A DNA stretch of 64,000 bases, taken from assembly GCA_900074885.1 (NCBI GenBank), contig FJUW01000007.1, positions 4,826-68,825 of the forward strand, written 5' to 3'. This document shows positions 21,644 through 32,077 of the stretch, piece by piece. The position numbers and the translations under genes are program-made. Numbering within the stretch: the first letter of the stretch is position 1; the number at the start of each line of letters is the position of its first letter. A model generated the notes under the pieces. The model was given only the letters and a program-made list of their open reading frames with translations, did no database searches and had not been told where the DNA came from. Source of the stretch: Rhynchosporium graminicola. Its lineage: Eukaryota; Ascomycota; Leotiomycetes; Helotiales; Ploettnerulaceae.

Positions 21644-22722
21644 CTATTTTCTGCGATTTTTGAATTTTGGAAGACCATTGTGGTCAGAATGCATAGGGTT
21701 TGCAGGGCCGTCGGCTGGGCGCATCATGTTATGCAGGAAAGCAGCTGCTGCCTTCGGCGAGGTTGCGACGAAGTTGTATTGAATGTTTCCGGGAGGATTG
21801 GCTTGCTGTCTACTACTGTAGCCAGAGTAGCTAGCATGGTGTGCCATCGCTGCTGGCCGAAGCATCTGTTGGGAATGTAGCCTGGGGACCGTGGGTGCAA
21901 GGACCCGTTGGAAAGGATTGGGTGGTATGTTTGTGTTGACTCTTCCAAAGATTGAAGTACGCCCCTCGGATTGCTCTCTGATCAGGGCCTTCTCTCTCTC
22001 TGCCTGCGCTTCCTCCGCTTTATTTCTCTCCCAATTGTCTTGCTCCACTTTCCTCTTCTCCGCCTGCTGTCTTTCCACCTCCCGTCGTCCTCTCTGGTCT
22101 ATATTTCGCTTGGTCTCTGGGAGCCTGCTGTCATTCCACCTCGTGTTATTGTCTCCGAGCTCTCTCTGCCTGTTATCTATCCGCCTCCCGTATCTGTGAT
22201 TGCCGTGCCTGCCCCCTTGCCGAACTGTGGCCACTCAACTCTGATTGATTGAACGGGGCATTGCCCATCTGAATTCTTGCTTCCATGAACTTGAACCTGA
22301 AGTTCTCCATATCAGGAGAATTACACATGTCTCCATCCCCATCATGTTGTCCTGGTTCCAGCGGACATTGCGACGGGGAGGGCTGATTGCGACCGAAGGC
22401 AGCGGATCATCCTCCTGGCGTGACAGGAGATCCTAATCCGCAGCTGTCATTGGCACGTAGCGGGGGATATCCGGAATGTTCTTTAGGATTTCATTGCGGC
22501 TCGTGGCTCTGATTATTGGCTCAAATGCGGCCTGAGCGGTGTCGTAGTCGAAGTTCGGATCGGCTGCCATTCTTGCTTCACTGACTTAATATTGTTATAT
22601 CTAAGCTTAAATATGAGAACGGGAAACTTACGAAGGTACTTCGCACGTGAAATCACGAGCACGACAGAGTTGCCTGGTCTCAGTCCCATGATAATATATG
22701 GGGTTCTCTTGTGGACTGACAT
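21644..22722 (-). pseudogene. degraded reverse-strand gene with premature TAG and frame breaks
   Basis: It starts at 22722. Exon 1 is 22632-22722 and a 47-nt intron (GTAAGT..AAG, 22585-22631) leads to an exon that stays open to an in-frame TAG at 22433-22435, giving only 80 residues. Beyond the TAG the same frame continues for about 45 coding-like codons (DLLSRQEDDPLP..), then coding character shifts frame. It finally runs to 21644 as a Glu/Arg/Gln-rich coiled-coil stretch followed by SIFGRVNT..NPFQRVLAP and a basic tail. The TAG fits a CAG-to-TAG transition. I do not recognise the family. Undetected introns could explain part of the breakage, but no single splice model rescued it. Confidence 0.5.
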
Positions 22723-22936
22723 CGTAGCGGTTGTTGTGTGGTAATGATTTGTTTGATCGATGGTGGATACGAAAGTTGGGGACGTGGCGTGTTCCTGTAG
22801 TGGAAGCTCAGACGGCTTTGATCGATGGCCAATAACAAAAGATATATTTATGACTATGGGGAGATGAAAGGCGATGAGTGGTGGGTGTATCATGATGCCA
22901 CTGCTATTCCTGCCCCCCGTGGCCTCCCCCCCCCCC

Positions 22937-22973
22937 NNNNNNNNNNNNNNNNNNNNNNNNNNNNNNNNNNNNN
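22937..22973. other. assembly gap of 37 N inside a poly-C tract
   Basis: Eleven C residues precede and five follow the N run, so the gap sits in a homopolymer of unknown length. It lies between two coding-like reverse-strand segments, so a single larger gene here cannot be excluded. Confidence 0.99.
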
Positions 22974-23100
22974 CCCCCGAGCACCTCCATAAAACACCAC
23001 GACTGGCACATCTCCAATGTCCGGCTTTGATCCGCCCATCCATTTACTTTCCAGAAGTCCTTCTATTACCTTCATCCTCCGCGTCCAAACCAGACTGTTC

Positions 23101-23781
23101 TCATCTTGTCCTTCGTCTTCCTGAAATTTGCGATCCCTTGTACTTGAAGCTGCCCCGATTTATTATTCTTATCTCGCTTTGGCTTGGGATGTGGATATTG
23201 TAACCGAGTGATTCGCAATGCAAGAATAATTCTATGAGTACCACAACATAAAAGTGCTTGCCCCAGCTTCTCATCAATTCGTGACCATCCGATTTGGTAT
23301 TGGTGAGTCGCCAGATGTCTACGTAACCCATCAGGTCAGAACAAAAGCAAGCCATCGTGTGGTAGCTATATGATCCTTCGAACCTGGCAACTATTTCGGA
23401 ACTCGAAATCCCAACAGCTGGCCAGTGGAGAGCTTCTTGAAGGACGACCATACTTTTTGGTGCGGCTGTTGAGAACAGGTAGCTTCGGACCTCTGCCCTT
23501 GCCTTACTGACGTCTTTCCTTCGACTTGCCAAACGCTTCACATCTCCATTCATGGCCGTCAAGAAGATGCGCTCGGGGATCAATTGATAAATTTTGAGAT
23601 CCTGTGGATTTGGACAAAGAATGAACCAGTACCTGATCGAGCACAGCATCAGATCTCTCATGTCCGCATATGTAGTTGCTCTGATCTGTACGGGGTTGAT
23701 GCACACTTTATCGTGCCAATTACAGTAGCAGGTTTGGACTTCACCGAAGACAAATTTCCCTCGCCTCGATCCGAAATTCAC
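23101..23781 (-). CDS. hypothetical protein fragment
   Basis: A reverse-strand frame of about 226 codons with even, fungal-like codon use and conserved-looking Trp, Cys and His residues (for example YCNWHDKVCI near the start and ILCPNPQDLKIY at residues 53-64). It has no ATG at its beginning: the open frame starts after a TAA at about 23795, so upstream exon(s) or damage is likely. It ends with TGA just after a basic stretch, and coding-like sequence continues for some 18 codons beyond that stop towards the N gap. No family was recognised. It may be the 5' part of the same broken locus as 21644-22722. Confidence 0.45.
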   Translation of the reverse strand: MNFGSRRGKFVFGEVQTCYCNWHDKVCINPVQIRATTYADMRDLMLCSIRYWFILCPNPQDLKIYQLIPERIFLTAMNGDVKRLASRRKDVSKARAEVRSYLFSTAAPKSMVVLQEALHWPAVGISSSEIVARFEGSYSYHTMACFCSDLMGYVDIWRLTNTKSDGHELMRSWGKHFYVVVLIELFLHCESLGYNIHIPSQSEIRIINRGSFKYKGSQISGRRRTR

Positions 23782-23795
23782 TTCTCTATTTCTTT

Positions 23796-25003
23796 ACCCC
23801 AGGTTCAATACATCACAACTTCGGCTGTCAGACCTTGCACCACCGCTCGCAGTACTTATATTTCGATTTCCTCCACATCCGACTTCGCACTTTCGAGTAC
23901 TTTGCAAGTCAGATCGAGGTTGGACTTGGGCTCTCGTATTGTCGATTGTGTCCTTGGGTTTATGGGGTGATGCCTCTCGAATCGAGGCCTCGAAGGCATC
24001 TTTCCGCTTTGCTTCTAATGGCTCCGACTTTCCCTTTTCAGCAAATAATATATGAACAGTATGCGGTTGTGTGTGGCATTGAGACTCGGTGTTAAGAATG
24101 GTATCTAGAGAGGATAGAGAAGTATGAATGCTCTTTAATGTGACTGAGACGACCTACATCCAGAGGAACCGGATCGTGCACCAGAAATTACCTTGAACTG
24201 GGAGATTGAGCTCGAACTTTCTTAGTAATCAGCTTGGAATTTTGATATGGGGACAGTCTTAAACGACTCTTACGAGATTAGGAATATTCCACGGTAAGGA
24301 TGAGGGAGATTTATATATTCATATCGAGAACTTAGCTATTTGAGTTAGTCTCAGGTTCCGGGATAGTATTAAAGCCGAACGAATATATATCTTCTAAAGA
24401 CCCGAAATGAATAATTATAACAGACCAAGTGACTTTCTTCCTTCCTTGTCTCACTAGACAGAGAAGGTAGATAATTACTGATTAGGTGGTGATAGTATCA
24501 GATAAAGAAAGTCAAAGTCTTACTATTCCTCCTTATAGTAAAATAAGTAATATCTAGATGCAATAACCAAGAACATTATAGTCACGAAAGTGCTCATATA
24601 AATCAAAACCTACCTACTTGCTACAATTTTATCTTGACATTCTCCAGATTCTCTCGTCTCCGCCGAGGATTTGAAGTGACGTTAAAGCTGTGGCTGCCAA
24701 TCGGTGGCTGACTCTGGCTCAGCCACAACACCAGGTCAGGTCAAGGATGTCTAGGTCTATTTTTGTAATCTCGGCTGTCGCTATCCCAGCTCCCAGAAAG
24801 CCGGAGCTGAGCTGATCGGAGCTGATCAACGCGACCCCATTCCAAGTTGAGCCTCATTCTTTGTCAACCTCCAGGCTGAAGCAGAAAACACAACTATCAC
24901 AAGCACTTCCAACTCCAATTCCTGCTCACCGAACCTCATCTCCTCGATCTCACGAATACCACATCTGCCAGTCAGCCCAGGCGGCTTTGTTTATATAGCA
25001 ACC
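23796..25003. other. intergenic region with an AT-rich RIP-like patch
   Basis: No gene is supported. About 24280-24560 is AT-rich with many TA dinucleotides, as in mutated transposon fragments, but no family is identifiable. The last 300 bases form the promoter and 5' UTR of the MARVEL-type gene. Confidence 0.4.
24697..24726 (+). promoter_or_regulatory. CCAAT box and perfect hairpin upstream of the MARVEL-type gene
   Basis: CCAAT lies at 24697-24701, about 300 bases before the ATG. Just after it GTGGCTGA (24704-24711) and TCAGCCAC (24719-24726) form an 8-bp stem with a 7-base loop. CCAAT is the HAP/CBC complex site in fungi; a role here is inferred. Confidence 0.35.
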
Positions 25004-25879
25004 ATGGTCGAATTCGATGTCCACAACCTGCAGAAGATCAAGATGTTCGTACACATTGCCCAGGCAGTCATGATCCTCATAGTCTGGTCCGTAGAAATCG
25101 CCGTATTCAAAGGAGCAGACGTTGATGGGAGGTCCGGATGGTTTTTTGGACTGGTAATCTCCTCTTCTTACAACCGCAAGGCAAGACAAAGGCTAATAGA
25201 ATAGTGTTTCCTCACGATACCAGCACTTATATACCTCACAATGACACCACGCTTCCCTCGAACTCGCAAACTGGCAAATCCATACGCAATGGCATGTGTA
25301 GACGCCCTTTTCTGCATCCTTTGGATCTCGGCATTTGCTTCCCAGGCAAGTTTCAACTCAAGTGGGAAATGTAAAGATGCATGCGGGCTTAGCAAGGCAG
25401 TTGTGGCCTTGGGAGTTTTTATTTGGTAGGTCTCCTCCCTATGGATCAAACAAGCAAAGCTAATGTTTGGCAGGCTGTTCTGGGTCATCACAACATTCAT
25501 GTCCCTCTACGGTGTCGTCTATTACAAACGTGAAGGTTATCTCCCAGGAGCATCTCGTGCCCCTCACAATGCGAATCAAATCGATCCGGATAAAGAGGCT
25601 TTTTCGACTGCTCCTCATGATGATGAATACGCACCAGTCCACAATACGGATGATCACGAGTTGCCGGTTCATGAGGGAACATCTTTCGGAGGCTTAGGCT
25701 CAGGAGGCTTAGGCTCAGGCCCAGGTCCATATGATGCGAATAGCTACGGAGGCGGATATGTACCGCCCACAGTCCATGATGAGCCGACGGGATATACTGG
25801 ATACAGTGGTGCAGCACCGGTGAATACGTCGGCGTTGGGGAGAGTACAATTTCCAGACGCAAGATACAGCAATGTTTGA
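25004..25879 (+). CDS. MARVEL-type four-helix membrane protein
   Basis: Three exons (25004-25153, 25205-25425, 25474-25879) joined by 51- and 48-nt introns give 258 residues. Four hydrophobic segments are visible (about residues 12-34, 50-65, 76-95 and 113-138), in the pattern of MARVEL/membrane-associating domains. Then comes a long cytoplasmic tail rich in Gly, Pro, Tyr, His and Asp, with two copies of GGLGSG. The PYAMACVDALFCILW segment in helix 3 is typical of the ascomycete family. Such proteins sit in the plasma membrane or vesicle membranes; in yeast, relatives such as Nce102/Fhn1 belong to eisosome domains, but orthology is not claimed. The start is set by the only ATG that begins helix 1, with AACC before it. 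Confidence 0.85.
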
Positions 25880-26635
25880 GGATAAGGCAGGTTTTAATTT
25901 TACGACCAGCCACTGTAATTCAATTGAGTACACAGGATAAAACCGAGGACAGCTGGCGTTGGGGGGAGGTGTACAGGTTCTGATTTATGGATGTGCGATA
26001 GATGAGAATGTATATACTCCAAGGAAATGCTTGAGGATTGTCTGAACTTCTTTGGGTATGTTTCTTTGCCGACTAAGTCATGGAGGACAAGAATTGTAAG
26101 ATGATTTCAAAGGCGACAATGTAAACTCAGGACTTCTGCTGTTCTCTATCAGTAAGAATTGTTTTCTGGCTAAATTGAAGCTTGCAAGCTTGCGATGCCT
26201 GGCTTGGAGTTTCTGATGCCTGTTAAAGACGAGGGAATCCGACATATACAGCGCATCATCCGTCTGAACAAGCTAGAAGTACTTTCTCAGAGGAGATTGG
26301 AGCCCAAGTTGTTGCTTTGATCCTAGTGATGAGATATCACAACATGTCAAAGCGGAAAGTAAACAAACAATTTCAGGGTCCTTCCCTCCCCTCATTGTGG
26401 CTCGCCGGTCATAGCGCCCTGTGGCTGCAGCTCCCTGACTTCCTCGTGGCAGATTGTCTGGATAAGAATACCCCACAATCGTATTCACAACTTCAGAGTC
26501 ACAACCAAAAAAGATTCACGAAAGAGCTCTTCAGAAAATTTTCACGACCTCACCAACTTACGATCTTCAATCCACATATCTTAATCAACCTCTAATTAAC
26601 CTCAAAATCTCTACGAACCTTCCAACAGACCGAAG
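25880..26635. other. intergenic region between the MARVEL-type and NECAP genes
   Basis: It should hold the 3' end of the MARVEL-type gene and the NECAP promoter. No further gene or motif is recognised; short frames here lack coding character. Confidence 0.4.
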
Positions 26636-27445
26636 ATGGAGTCAATCGACCCAGCTACAGGTCGACCCCTCCCCTCCGATGCAATCCAACGCATCCTCTT
26701 CATTTCTCAATCTGTACACATATACAACATCCCTCCTCTCACTAGCACAAAAGGCTACATCGCCGCCTCCTGGACAGCCGACAACAGCAAACGTCAAATC
26801 TTCACCGCACGCCTAAGGGTCCTCGAAACCGCCATACCTTCCCCTTCCTCACCTTCCGGTGAACAACTCAAAACAGATATTCTACTTGAAGATCCGAAGA
26901 CTGGACAGCTTTTCGCAGCGGCGCCATATACGAGTCCAGCGATTGTGGAGCAGGTACTGGATTCAAGTCGGTTCTTCGCGGTCAGGGTTGAGGGAGAAGG
27001 AGGCAGGAAAGCGGTCCTAGGTATGGGATTTGAGGAGAGGAGTGAGGCATTTGATTTCAGTGTTGCGCTACAAGAGGTCAGAAAGACATTAGCGATTGAG
27101 GATAATGGGAAGTCTGGAGGCAAGAAACCTGTGAAGGAGGAGAAGCCAGTAGAGAAGAAGGACTTCAGTTTGAAGGAGGGTGAGACGATTACTGTTTCTA
27201 TTGGAGGAAGAGGAATAGGTAGGAGGAATCCTAAGAAGGAAGAGGAGCAGGAGAGTGGGTTTGGAGGCCGAGGTTTCTCGTTACCACCTCCACCTGGAGG
27301 ATCGTTGGGATCATTTTTACCTCCTCCACCGAGTGCACAGGAGGTCAAAGCCCAGAAGAGACTGAGTCAAACTTATGAGACGCTAAAGCCGGATAAGATT
27401 GAGGATTTGGGGTTTGATGATGGAGAATTTGGAGAGTTCCAGTAG
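26636..27445 (+). CDS. NECAP-like endocytic adaptor (DUF1681/PHear domain)
   Basis: An intronless frame of 269 residues. The N-terminal 165 residues fit the NECAP PH-like ear domain: RILFISQSVHIYNIPP at the start, GYIAASWTADNS at 40-51, and AVLGMGFEERSEAFDF at about 125-140, the strongest family signature. A basic and acidic linker follows with TITVSIGGRG, then a proline-rich segment (LPPPPGGS, LPPPPSAQ) and a short acidic end (DLGFDDGEFGEFQ). NECAP proteins bind AP-1/AP-2 ear domains and help assemble clathrin coats. The length agrees with animal NECAP1/2 (about 265-275). The long antisense frame over it is a shadow. Confidence 0.92.
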   Translation: MESIDPATGRPLPSDAIQRILFISQSVHIYNIPPLTSTKGYIAASWTADNSKRQIFTARLRVLETAIPSPSSPSGEQLKTDILLEDPKTGQLFAAAPYTSPAIVEQVLDSSRFFAVRVEGEGGRKAVLGMGFEERSEAFDFSVALQEVRKTLAIEDNGKSGGKKPVKEEKPVEKKDFSLKEGETITVSIGGRGIGRRNPKKEEEQESGFGGRGFSLPPPPGGSLGSFLPPPPSAQEVKAQKRLSQTYETLKPDKIEDLGFDDGEFGEFQ

Positions 27446-27699
27446 AGAGAACAAATCAAATGCCGTCAAATTAAGTTCTCTCTCCTGCTGCTACAATTGA
27501 TTCCCTAGCTCGTCTATTTCTAATCAGATAAGAATCTCATGAAATGCATCTCTCTTCTCTTTGCTAAGCGTAATTCTAGTAATGCCTCCCCAGAAACTGC
27601 AAGCATCACATCATATCATTCAAGAAATCCATCTTGTCACCGGTCTTTCATGTTCACGTCCGCCTCCTCACCGTCGACGTGCTCTCCATTCGTCGGCAC

Positions 27700-28599
27700 C
27701 TAAATAGCAGAATACCCAGGCAAACTCGGAAAACTATGTCTCTTTAGCAGACTCACATGATCAAACAACGTACCCGTCCCTTCTCCTAAGAGTCCAAGAT
27801 CTAAAGACGCCGATCTACGTCCGCTCGCCCTCTTCGGACCCCCATACTCAGACAACGAGAATTCGCTGCTTGAATACGGAGATGGTCGAGACGTCAGAAA
27901 CTCAAGTGCTGCCGAAAATTGCGAAGGTTCAAATGTTGAAACCGCGCTCAATTCTGGTTCATCCTCCCATCGCTCATCTTTCCAAATCGGCCACGTAAAC
28001 TGCGGACGCGGACACCGTTGAGCTTGGATAGAGATGTCAGGTTGGAAGATCACACTTGCGGGATTTAAAGGGATCGCTATCCTGAAGCCATCGCATAACC
28101 CGCGCTGATATCCCAAGATCTGCTCCTCCGCCCCATACCACGTTTCTGGCCGCTGCCTCTCGTGCTCCCTCTCCATAGCTAACCATTGCTCTCTCGCTTG
28201 CGACTCAGCTTCGAGTTGCGAAAGTCGAGAGGATATTATACGTTCTTGTGCAATAGCTTGCTGGAGACGATGTTTCATCCATCCAATTTTCTTCCGTAAT
28301 TTTCGATCATTAGGAGACGCAAGATGAGGAATTTGAGGGTTGGAAAGGAGAAGGAGGGTTTTGTGGAGGTGAATGATTTGTTGGGAGTGTGTTTGGAGAG
28401 AGGTGAGGAGGTAGGTTCGCTCGAGTTGGATTGCTGATGAAGTGCGGAAGGGGGATGGGGATGGGGTGGTGGTGGTGGATTGATGATTGGGCCATGTACG
28501 AGCAGGATGGGAACGAGGATAAGGGTGTATTGATGTGGTCGTGAAGGAGGAGGGGGCTATCCAGAAATATTCCGGAGTGTGGGGTTTGAGATGGGACAT
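27700..28599 (-). CDS. hypothetical coiled-coil protein
   Basis: A reverse-strand intronless frame. I take the ATG at 28599 (MSHLKPHTPEYFWIAP..), giving 299 residues; an in-frame ATG at 28737 would add 46 residues of low-complexity His/Thr-rich sequence that looks like 5' UTR. About residues 55-160 form charged, heptad-like helices (ERTYLLTSLQTHSQQIIHLH, KHRLQQAIAQERIISSRL). Then comes a conserved-looking block, QRPETWYGAEEQILGYQRG, and a Ser/Pro-rich C-terminal part with RRSASLDLG, a possible basophilic kinase site. I do not recognise the family. It is convergent with the NECAP gene. Confidence 0.65.
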   Translation of the reverse strand: MSHLKPHTPEYFWIAPSSFTTTSIHPYPRSHPARTWPNHQSTTTTPSPSPFRTSSAIQLERTYLLTSLQTHSQQIIHLHKTLLLLSNPQIPHLASPNDRKLRKKIGWMKHRLQQAIAQERIISSRLSQLEAESQAREQWLAMEREHERQRPETWYGAEEQILGYQRGLCDGFRIAIPLNPASVIFQPDISIQAQRCPRPQFTWPIWKDERWEDEPELSAVSTFEPSQFSAALEFLTSRPSPYSSSEFSLSEYGGPKRASGRRSASLDLGLLGEGTGTLFDHVSLLKRHSFPSLPGYSAI

Positions 28600-30683
28600 T
28601 TGGTGTTGGGAGAAAGGAAGGAGTTTCTTGGTATGCGTGATTTGCGTGTGGCCGTTGGTTCGTGCGTGGATTGGTAGGTAGGTATGCTGGGATTTGAGAT
28701 GGTAGATGTCTTGCGATGTGAGTTTTTCATGAATCACATCATCTTTATTTCGTATCTCGTTAAAAGTAAGTAAGAGAGAGGGAGGGGGAGTCCAAGTAAT
28801 AGAGGGATCTCAGGATCGAGATCCTGGTCGAGGTTTTTATTTATGTATTTATATTCAGATTCGTTCGTTCATTCCTGGTTGTAGGTATGTCTTCCGCATT
28901 CTCGATATTTGGTCAAACCAGCAGATAAAGGAGTTGGATATACCGGGGCTTTTACTTTGCATACATATGACCTGTTTCTTCTTTTCGCGGAGGGGGGGAA
29001 CAAAGGGTCATATCGTATCGCGGGATGAAAAATTTCGAGGATCGGAGAAACAAAGAGCATGTGATATCTAGGAATGTGTGGGAGTAAAGAGGATCGCCGA
29101 GACTTCTCTCTTCTCTTTGATGGATAGAGGATTTTGGATTGGGGAGGATGGGTGGTTGGACTGCGGTATTCGTAACGACGGAATGGAAAACCCTTCCCAA
29201 CTGTGGATACGGGATGGGAATCGGGATTTTTTCCTTTCGATAAAATATTAATTTACTAGGGTTTGCAAAACAACTTATTATAAGCTTAATTCCCAATCCT
29301 TGAAGATGGAATTTTCCAAAGATTCACCCCGTCTTCTTGCATCTTCGTTTTTCGGGCTTGGATGGTGAGCAGAACCAGAAATCAACGCATCATGCCTCGC
29401 TCGCTTAATCTTTGGCTGGGATCGACGTTGAATTTTTGAACCGGATATTTAGGGGGGTTTGGTGATGTATTTCCAATGAGGCTTAGAAATGGCGGGAAAA
29501 GAAAAATAAGAGAGCGGAGATGGAGTTTCCGATTTAGGTTCTTGCATTGCGAGGAATTGTTGATTGTCGACAAACACATCAAGTCGACCATTTCACCTGA
29601 GGCTATCCGTGTTTCTCCTGAATCCTTTTGGAAGCGGAGATCCTGATAGCTGCGTGGAGTTTTGTCAAATTCGGTGCATTGGGCAATAGAGAGAAGTGGT
29701 ATGAAATACTTGTAAAAGCGATCATGTCGAAAGTCACTAGTGGCCGAGGATGTCGAAGTAATGTTGGTATGCTACCAGTCATATTGCTGCATGTTTTTCC
29801 AAGTTCATAAATCCAAACTATGATGTGATTAGCACCAGAGTCGTTTGAATAATATTAAATCAATACTCATATGTTAGGCCTTTCATTGAAGAGGACAGGA
29901 CTCGAATATGGGTATGAAGGTGCTACGAGGCGGAGGAAGCTCGTCTTCGGCGAAGTGCAAACCTGCTGATCGGCACGATGAAGTACATTGAATATTGAAA
30001 CTCGATTCTAATGTCATAGATAATTCTTGCGATATTATAAATGTAATAATTCAAGGTTATATAAGCTTTCAATGCCTTTATTGCAAGTTATATTCTTAGA
30101 TGACTAATTTATATAAGTAACAAGCTTGCAAAATCGCTTCGCTGGAGACGAATTTCCTCAGCCTCGCTAGCGAGTGAGCATTTCTCTGAAGACGCCCTCG
30201 CACATCAGCACTTCCCTGGCCTCCCATAGCACTAGCTTGGACAACGCCGCAAAGTGACGTGGGCACTATTCAGCATGGCTCCTCGGTTCGTCTCAACCTC
30301 GTCAAGATCCTTCGGCGGCGGGTGCAGCTGTTGGGAAAAACCACTACATCGAGAATAGGGAAACATTATTCTTAATCATATCACTGCCTACAAATAATGT
30401 CATCCACGAATCGCTATAAATTCTGCATTACTAGGTACGATTAAGACTATAGTGATTGACACTAATGACAATCTAAAACCTATCTCGAATACGATTGCTA
30501 CTATGTACAAGGCATATCTTAAGTTTTCAAGTTATAGATTAGAAGGATATTTGCAGTCACCGCTGCGGTATTCTGACCTCTTTTCCATCGACGGTTACTG
30601 GCCAGCATTGACCACCACCGACGACGATCCTTGACTAGCTCGTAAATCAAATCAAATCAAATCAATAGTCAGCGTTAGGGATT
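28600..30683. other. long intergenic region
   Basis: No supported gene is present. Several short frames exist on the reverse strand (28869-29591) but lack motifs, introns or start context. Around 30040-30110 the sequence is AT-rich. No repeat family was recognised. Confidence 0.45.
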
Positions 30684-31270
30684 TTGATCAAAACATTAGA
30701 CCTCAGAACCGTTCCATGGATCTTCAACGATGTCGATACTGAGGATAATGGCACACCCATGGCTGGTGGCAGTGGCCCCCAAACTAAAGCCAAATCGACG
30801 AAAACCCCGCCCAGGGATGCTCCAAAGTCTACTATAAAGCCTCCTCCAACAACCAAGACCTCTCGAAATTCGGAAGATGCTTTCGGCCCCGAGAACAACC
30901 CCGGATCCCAACTAAAGCGATGAAGATACGACCTGATGAAGAACCACGCAGACCCGAGTCATGCTAGACTGAGACGAGAATGACCAAGCAAGGGTTTCAC
31001 AGAAAAGCCCTCAAAGAAAGCTGAAAGTTACGGAGCTGGGAGGATATAGGACATCAACAAGTTGACGATTGATGAGCGCTAGAACTTAGAAACCTGGGCT
31101 CCAAGAGACAGAAAAGAAATGTTGTGAAGACATAGGTGGATGCTATTGGTGTCACAAAACCGGAAGTCGGTGCTTATGGCAGATGGCAAGCAGCTATGGA
31201 GGTTCTAGAGGAATGTAACATCAGCATGAAGAAAACGAATTGCATGAGGACTATGGTGGTTTGAGAAGCG
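30684..31270 (+). pseudogene. possible coding relic of unknown family
   Basis: A Lys/Pro/Thr-rich stretch reads from 30684 to a TGA at 30921-30923. After a frame change, coding-like sequence continues at about 31080-31260 (for example GVTKPEVGAYGRWQAAMEVL), broken by TAG stops that fit C-to-T changes. The segments may belong to one dead gene or a transposon. No homologue is recognised. Confidence 0.2.
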
Positions 31271-32077
31271 ACGAGATCCATCAGCTGGTATGGAGTCATT
31301 GAGCGTACCATTATATCAGATACCTCATTCAGCTTGAAATTCGGCATCATTCTCGAGGTGAACCTTCGAGAATCATGAGTGAGGGAAGGTATACCTTTCA
31401 CTCGAGGCTCTTTGCACCTCTTGCTACTTCCATAGTATCACGCGAATTACAAATTCATGTTTTCCATAGACCATTAAAACCAGTCATCTCTTCCTACTCA
31501 GAATCTAAGGTAACTTTCGACCGAGGAATTCCAACTAAGTCTCTCAACTTCAGTCTATCACGACTAGTTCTAGCGCGTAAGTTATTGCGCTCACTTCTGC
31601 TGAACTTATGCAGCAAGCTGTTTAACCCAAGGAGACTTTATTTACATCCTGCAAATATCTTATTCGGAAGCTTCAAGGCTCATTTTTGATGATTCAAGCT
31701 CTTGAAACCCCGGGAACAGAATCAAAACAATCAATCTCGCTTAACTCATAGCGATTACTAACTCGACTCAAGTACCGCCAGCAACTAAATCTGCATATAA
31801 GCTTGAGGATCTTACTTGTTGTATTTCAGGAAAATATTACACCTTATCCATACGAATATACGAGGGTAGCAGTCTTACATAGCCTCAATATGAAAAATTT
31901 AGGCAAATGGGTTTTGGATTGGACCTCAATTGGTCACTTCTTTTCAAATTTAATGCCGTTGGGGTTGAATGTTTCGAAGACTGGGAGCCTTACAAAGAAA
32001 AGCTCAAGGTTATAGAAATTCCTGTTCTACACCTATGCTACACCTGAATCATACTGTCGCTAATCATGAAAGACCCC
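31271..32077. other. intergenic region
   Basis: Only short frames of the 60-100 codon class are seen, without family motifs. The region lies downstream of the reverse-strand lactonase gene. Confidence 0.4.

Noticed and set aside
26794..27348. 184-codon antisense frame over the NECAP gene
   Set aside because: Shadow of a well-supported gene on the other strand, Pro/Ser-biased composition.
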